This document shows, one piece after another, positions 58,195 to 64,000 of a stretch of 64,000 nt of DNA. The notes under the pieces are model-generated. The model worked only from the letters and a program-made list of their open reading frames with translations, was not told the DNA's origin and did no database searches. Positions within the stretch are counted from its first letter, which is position 1; each line of letters opens with the position of its first letter. Location: NCBI GenBank assembly GCA_946807835.1, contig OX327700.1:26882001-26946000 (forward strand), in the 5' to 3' direction. Position numbers and translations under genes: made by a program. The stretch comes from Ailanthus altissimus (lineage: Eukaryota > Streptophyta > Magnoliopsida > Sapindales > Simaroubaceae).

Positions 58195-58883
58195 TGTAAG
58201 AATATTGATTGAAAATCATCGGGATATAATTTGGAGAGCAAGCGAAGTGCGTAGGGTACGCAAGGATCGAAGACAGACACAAAAGGAGGGGAAAGATGAA
58301 GAGGCGGTGCCCAGGTGTGGGCATTGCGGCGATCAGGCTCTGGGCGCCACGACACCCAGAACAGAGCCTGAACGCTATAACGGCAGGTGACCAGTGCTGC
58401 GGCACCCAGGCAAGAGACCCAACAACGTTGCGCCCAACATGATGACAACTTTTTCATTTTGTTTCGACCTGTTTAGGGTAAATTTAGGATATCCTAAAGC
58501 CTATATAAAAGCTCTTTATTGGCTTGTAAATATATCTTAGTGAGAAGGCATAAATCTTAGTGATCATTGAAGAAATCTTTGTGATTAAAGTGAGATCTTT
58601 GTGATCAAACATACTTTATGGTCCTTAGTAAGAGAAAACTTGTAGGTTGCAAGAAAGGGTGATTTTTTTGTGAGTCTTTCTTGTAAAAGGCGTACTTTGT
58701 AAGTGCCTTGTAATTCAATAAGAAGAGTGAGTGATCTTGATCCGCCGTGCATGGAGATAAGTTTTCAAACCAGGTAAATTCTGTGTGTTCTTCTTCTACC
58801 TTTCTCTATTTTAGTTCCTTAATTACTTGTTCTGCACTATTTACTTGGGTGATATTGCTTGTTTGTATGCTTCTGCTTCAACA
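58195..58883 (+). repeat. 3' LTR of the Tnt1-type Copia element
   Basis: Starts TGTAAGAATATTGATTG and ends CTTCTGCTTCAACA. The TATA box is at 58502-58510. It matches the 5' LTR closely except in the GC-rich block at 58305-58440, where it carries extra copies of GGCGCC/CACCCAG-type motifs. Confidence 0.9.
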
Positions 58884-60059
58884 AATGTCATATCTCCATG
58901 ATCTCATTGAGTGAATATTAAGTTGTAACAATGTTTTTGTTTGTAATTTATTAAAGTGTTTTAATAAGTAATATTAGTTCTTACGTAATTATGTTTTTTT
59001 CTGTTTTATTAAAACTCCTTAATTGTTTAGTTATTCAATTTTAAAAAGGTATCCACCTCTCTTTTATGTTTGATAAAACATTAACTAAATATTGACTTCA
59101 AAAACTTTTTAAAAGCACCTTCTACATCAAGAGCAGTTAATGGTTTTTAATGATTTGCCTACCAATTGAATATTTTAAATACCTATATTTTTTTATGAAC
59201 CTCGACAAAACAAGCAAAATATATTAAAAGAAAAAACAAAAAACACTTAGTTAAGAAGAAAATGCACTAGACTTAAAATAATAATAATAATAATTGTATG
59301 AAAACATGCATGAATAACTATGTAAGTTGATTACTAGAGAATTTATTGGTATCCTTAGATAAAAGAGCAGAAATTTGTAAATGTATCGAGCTCATTATCC
59401 TAAGATAAAAGAAGAGGAAGTTTTAGATATATCGGGCTCATTATTAAATAAGCCCAACAACCCGTTTCACTTTTTCTTTTTAGAAGAGTCTATGATAGTA
59501 AAATATGTTCGATCTAATAAAATATGGATTTCAACCTAAAATGAAATTAGCTTTGATATTTGGACTAGGTAAAACTTGACTTGTTGACTCATAAGCCCTA
59601 AAAACAGGTTGCATAAGACATGACGACTATTTTATTTAAATTGTGATTAAATAAAATGTAATTTTGCATGGAGAAGGATTTTTCACGAGAATGGATGATT
59701 TTCACTTAAATTCTTCTCCTCAATGGTTTTATTATGAGTTACTTACGAACTTAATCTCTAATTAGATATGAATTAATCATGTTTTGTACGTTCATGCATA
59801 ATTTGTATATAATTTGAGAACTTACACTATAAATATACTTGAATTATGCAACCTTAGGAATTCATTAAACATAGAGAGGATCAAGCATCTAAAGTATAAC
59901 ATCCTACTTGTCATTAAAATATTTCATACACAGAGCACTCATCTGTGGGAAAGACATAAAGTCTATCATCCATCTTGAAAAGTATCCCAAGTAACCATGG
60001 GAAACATTAACTCTTGTTCCATAGACCTAGACAATACCAATAATAAATGCATCAATGCT
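58884..60059. other. Intergenic DNA between two LTR elements
   Basis: No gene is recognised. A short (AAT)n run occurs at about 59278-59295. The right end may be the leader of the Gypsy element. Confidence 0.45.
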
Positions 60060-62480
60060 TTTAACTTGTCGAACCCTAGGAGGGAATACCTCAACAAATA
60101 TGACAGGAGTCTTGGCTGAAATTCTAAAAGAGATAAAGCAAATTAGAAAGGAGAACATGAATTGCAAGATTAGATAGCTGCATTGGTAAGGGCCGATGAC
60201 TATTACAATGATCTAGAAGAGCTTCCTCCCTCTAAAGATCACATCAAAGAATACGCAACGATGGAATTTTGTAGACAATATGGGAAGGAAAGAACTTACA
60301 TAGTATAATAGCAGGACGAAAGTTACAAAGAAGGCACAAAGAATGGACAGTAAGCAAGAGTTTAGAGCAACAATCTTAAAGGAAGTCAAGAAACTATGCA
60401 GAAAGACCAGGAAAGTTGAAACTATTGAAGACACTATAACATTAACAAGGAAGGCAAATCAGGATCCATTCATAAAGGAGATTAAGAAAGTATAGATATC
60501 GAAGAAGTTTGTGATACAAAACTTTTCAATATATGACAGAATAGGGGATCTAGAGGGCACATCTTCCACTTTAATTTAAAAATTATAATGTACTGTAGGG
60601 ATAATTCCCTAAAGTATATTATCTTTTCTTCCAACCTCATCGGATCCTCTTATAAGCATGGTTCTTTTGATTAAATTAAAATTCAATATCATCATTCAGA
60701 GAACTAATTGCGACATTTATCGCACAGTATATCTGTAATAGGAAGAAGAAGATGACATCAAATTTGTTCTTTATGAGACAAGCAAAAAACGAGTCAGTTA
60801 AGAGTTTCCCGAACTGATTTAATAAGGAGCTAAGTGAAATTAAAAGCTATGATTCAAAAATTACAACACATGTATATCATAAAGCGACAAAGATCTCTAC
60901 TACTTATTATCATTACCTAGTTCGTAAAACTTTCATAATCTTTGAGTTGATAAGTTAGAAATCCAAACAATAGATTTATGAAGAAGAAAATGAGACTATT
61001 GTAACAAAATAAGCTTTCATGATTACCATACAAAATGATGATCTACCTCCACAAAAAGGAATGTTCGAAAAAATATCTCTCAATAATGAAGAACCAATGA
61101 GAGATAAGTGACAAAGGCAATATAAGCCTTTAATTCCAATTAACGTACTAGGGAAATTATTTTTGGAAGAAATGCAAGGATTCAGGGATGTCCAGAATAC
61201 TAAGATTGGCAACGATTCTAGAACACCTTAAAGATATGAACAAGTATTGCCCATTCTACAACAAAAAGAGACACAATATATCCATGTGCAGGAACTTGAG
61301 GGTACAGATTCACGCATTAATGAGGAATGGATACCTATTATAGTATCGACTAATACTGAAACCTTTGAAAATAGAAGAAGAAGAAGAGCCTGGGAAGGAT
61401 CCCAAGCCAACTGGGACAAAAATCGCGGTAATAAAGAATATAGCCTCAAAAGTACCAGACACAATTCATAGGTTTTTGTATGACTTCCAATATACGGAAG
61501 AAGAAGAGGTTATCAAGAAACAAATATAAAAGGAAAAAAAAATTCTAATCATAGAGGGACCTCAGATTGACAGAGAACTAGTTCAAGACTCGATGGAATT
61601 AAAAGCATTGACCGTAAGGATAGCCATTAATTAATACTTTGTAGATGTGCTGCATGAGAGGTCTTTACAGAGGGAAATGAGGGATGAATGATAGAGACTG
61701 CTATTTGGAAGAGCCACTAAGATATAAAAGATAGGCATGAGAGAGTCCTCAACTCTTACTATCATAGGTATTGAGCAAGATCTAGGGGAAACATTCTTAT
61801 CTCAGAAAGATCTGATAGATATCATCCTTCCACAACTTGATCTGCTAGTCATCACACTGAATATCAAGAAGAATGTCGTTCGACGTGTTCGGGTCAATGG
61901 TGGAAGCAACAGAGATATATTATTTTGAGATATGTTCAAGAAGATCGAGCTTCAAGAAAAAAGATATCCACAGGTACAATAGGGAACTGATTGCATTAGA
62001 AAGATCAAGGGTTTAATTTAAAGGTTTCATCACATTACTAGAAATAGCAGTAAGAAAAATATTAGATATGGATTATCTATTAGTAGACACTTATTCTGCC
62101 TATAATGCAGTAGTATAAAGATTTTAGATCCATTGCATGGAAGTTGTTCCTTTCATTTTACACCAAGTCGTGCAAGGCATTTCAACTAGTGGAAGGGGAA
62201 TGGTAAATATTAAAGGAGCACAGGTCAAAGTAAGACAATGCTATATTAAGAAAGATAATGTTATGCTAAGTAAGATAATGCTATACTAACTCACTGAAAT
62301 TTCCAAAAGAAAAGAAAGAAACATATAATCTTCCTAAAGAAACTTAAAATAAAAAAGATAACGCCTCAAAGAAAGGAGAAGATGGAGCCTCGATGACATA
62401 TAAGTGTCTAGTTACATGGAATTGGATATAGAACCTAATGAACTCAACATAATCACATTGAGAGATTAAAGATTTTGGAG
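60060..62480 (+). pseudogene. Ty3/Gypsy gag-protease region, decayed
   Basis: A gag segment at about 60460-60570 reads DPFIKEIKKV, a stop where Trp is likely, then KKFVIQNFSIYDRIGDLEG, which is the pattern of the Gypsy retrotransposon gag domain (PFT..I...PLP..F..P....YDG..DP..H). The protease region at 61735-61930 reads GIEQDLGETFLSQKDLIDII, LLVITLNIKKNVVRRVRVNG and GSNRDILF. It is the VxDxGSS.DIL site of Gypsy elements, but the catalytic Asp is Asn here. About 140 bp later the YNAVV segment fits the protease C-terminus. Many stops and frame changes occur, and no reverse transcriptase is recognised downstream. Assigned from motif memory only. Confidence 0.65.
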
Positions 62481-63229
62481 AAAGTTAATGCAAAAGGAAG
62501 GGGAGTCGAGTAGTAGTTGGTTTTTGTGCAACTTTATTTATCATAGTAGTTGTATTTATTACATCTTGGTAGTAGTTGTAAATTTGAAAGTCTTAATTTT
62601 CATTAATTGTTGTCCTTTGAAAAGTTATAACTCTCAATCATCGAGTTTGAATGTTGTAATGAGTACTTTGCACTAGACATCCTAAGTGATTTTTTTAATA
62701 TAAATATTAGTTCCCAATCGTTAGCAATCTGCCGTAAAAGTTAATAAACTCAAGTGTAATCAAGTCATTTTACACTTTAAACACTCAAATCCTTTTAAAA
62801 ATTAATAAAATAAACATAAAAAGTAATTAAAAAGTATCTAATTAGTGGCCATTATGGCCTCTCTGACCAGCGGTCATTGGGAATCTTTTTTTTAAAGTTT
62901 TTATTAAGTTTTAAATTTTAAGTTTTTATTTTTATTATTATTTTAATTTATTTTTTAAATATTTTTAATTTATTTTTTAAAGTACTTATTATTATTGTTT
63001 TATTTTTTTATTTTTAAAATCAAAAGTTTGGAACTTGTGAAATTGTCATATCATGTCAGCCTCTTTTAATGTGTAAGGGAATTGTCAATTGATACTGATT
63101 AACATGAAATCTGTTAATTTTGATAAAATATTCCTAACAGTTGGACATCCATGCATATTTCATGAAATATTTTGGTATTAATGTCGATTTTTCAAACCTA
63201 TGGGCATTGGTGAAATCAGGTCATACCTT
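62481..63229. other. Spacer right of the Gypsy fragment
   Basis: No gene is recognised. The block 62850-62885 (GGCCATTATGGCC) contains a perfect short palindrome. The rest is AT-rich with poly-A/T runs. Confidence 0.4.
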
Positions 63230-63533
63230 AAGGGAATTGATGATGATATCCCTAAAAACTATGAGGGATGAGAGGAAGAGATTATAGTGGGTTTTAAAAT
63301 ACTCGTGTCTTTAAAAACTTTAGTTTGAGTGTCTCTTTAGAACCCTATATTTGTCTGGTGGATTCCATTGAGTGATGGTTCAATCAAATAGCTTGTAGCT
63401 CTTATTGTAACCCTTTGGGTGGTAATATTTTGTGTCTCTTTAAAAAGCAACAAAAGCGGGAAGCCTATTTTCTTTCTTTAAATCTTGTTGTAATTTCTTT
63501 TAATTCTTATCTACATCAGTTTAGTATCAAAGC
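63230..63533 (+). mobile_element. Probable LTR end with primer-binding site of another retroelement
   Basis: TAGTATCAAAGC at 63522-63533 differs at two bases from the classic primer-binding site TGGTATCAGAGC complementary to initiator tRNA-Met, and is followed by TTTAGTT. The upstream sequence ends in CTACATCAG and has a pyrimidine-rich U5-like tail and CAACAAAAGCGGGAAGCC. I infer that an LTR ends at about 63519. Its left end is not resolved, and the internal part runs off the window. Confidence 0.4.
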
Positions 63534-63810
63534 TTTAGTTCTATGTCTTTGTCCTTTTATTGTCAAATGTCATTGATTTGCTCAAACCATTGAAGAGCAA
63601 AGCTTAAGGTAATATACAAGGAAGTCAGAGTTAGTAAAGGTATAAAGTCAGAGTCAGTAGAGGAAGCTACAAAAGAGTAATCCAACACCTCACCTTTACC
63701 CTAAACTTGAACAATTTTCATATTCGTACATGCAGTGGAAACCACCATTCAAAAAAATGATCAGAACAAGTAAAACATTAGTAAAATTACTTTTTAAATC
63801 ATTTGGTGCT

Positions 63811-63831
63811 TATATATATATATATATATAT
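63811..63831. repeat. (TA)n microsatellite
   Basis: About 10 TA dinucleotides in a row. Confidence 0.95.
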
Positions 63832-64000
63832 CAAGAAATAAGCCGATGTGTAATTTAATGTTGATAAATAACTTCATCATTGTCATCTTCGACTTTCATC
63901 TTTAGAGGAAAAAGGACTGAATCAGGAAAAGTTTGATGACGTGCCAACAACTCCCAAAAAGCGCTACTATCAAATGAAGGAATGCGACTAATAAACTTAA

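Larger units (their letters stand above)
53454..58883 (+). mobile_element. Tnt1-type Copia retrotransposon, both LTRs present, inactive
   Basis: The 5' LTR at 53454-54120 and the 3' LTR at 58195-58883 match over nearly their whole length. A primer-binding site complementary to initiator tRNA-Met (TTGGTAATAGAGTC) follows the 5' LTR at 54122. A polypurine tract (AAAGAGGGGA) precedes the 3' LTR. Gag, zinc knuckle, integrase, reverse transcriptase and RNase H follow in Copia order. Many stops are present. I could not find a convincing 5-bp target-site duplication. Confidence 0.92.

Noticed and set aside
53454..58883. Active retrotransposon
   Set aside because: Both LTRs are present, but gag, integrase and reverse transcriptase all contain multiple stops.

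Overview
This window is nuclear DNA of a flowering plant, most likely a eudicot. It carries GT-AG introns of plant size, an RNA polymerase III subunit gene, a six-exon plant laccase with a likely miR397 site, a plastid ycf1 fragment inserted in the nucleus, and plant Copia, Gypsy, LINE and Mutator-type elements in AT-rich intergenic DNA. I cannot name the species. It is not a bacterial or phage region, and I see no CRISPR array, operon or defence system.

Layout. 1-3712 (minus): 5' end of the gene for the largest RNA polymerase III subunit (NRPC1), five exons readable and the fifth running off the left edge. A 335-bp unit made of the intron 4/exon 5 junction is present three times in tandem at 48-1052. 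3713-8100: intergenic DNA with two foldback (MITE-like) elements inside an older dispersed repeat. 8188-9054 (plus): an intact intronless gene for a lysine-rich, probably nucleolar protein, with a TATA box and a telo-box. 9300-12300: non-coding, containing a plastid ycf1 fragment (about 10435-10815). 12312-17686 (minus): a GH18 chitinase-like gene split by a Copia retrotransposon (12562-17010) and carrying two frameshifts. 19017-23696 (minus): a complete laccase gene, 581 residues from six exons, whose fourth intron holds an antisense L1-type LINE.

24-53 kb is transposon-dominated: a Mutator-like element with about 1.2-kb terminal inverted repeats and a DUF1985/Ulp1-associated reading frame (29657-34581), with a solo LTR nested inside it; a decayed FAR1/MULE transposase (35437-38076, minus); a deleted Copia element of the same LTR family as the solo LTR (38747 to about 42775); a decayed MuDR-type transposase (45063 to about 47250, plus); and a 1.1-kb AT-rich degenerate tandem array (about 50440-51545). 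53454-58883 is a full-length but stop-ridden Tnt1-type Copia element with both LTRs. 60060-62480 is the gag-protease part of a decayed Ty3/Gypsy element. Near 63522 there is a probable primer-binding site of another LTR element running off the right edge.

The intact cellular genes (NRPC1, the lysine-rich protein, laccase) do not form a pathway. They are ordinary single-copy-style genes separated by transposon debris. The most interesting signals are structural: the exon-boundary triplication in NRPC1, the chitinase gene broken by a 5'-truncated Copia copy, the ycf1 insert flanked by a host duplication, and the long-TIR Mutator element with its nested solo LTR. All coordinates for exons and repeats were read by eye from splice signals, codon continuity and sequence alignment; none was confirmed by a database search.
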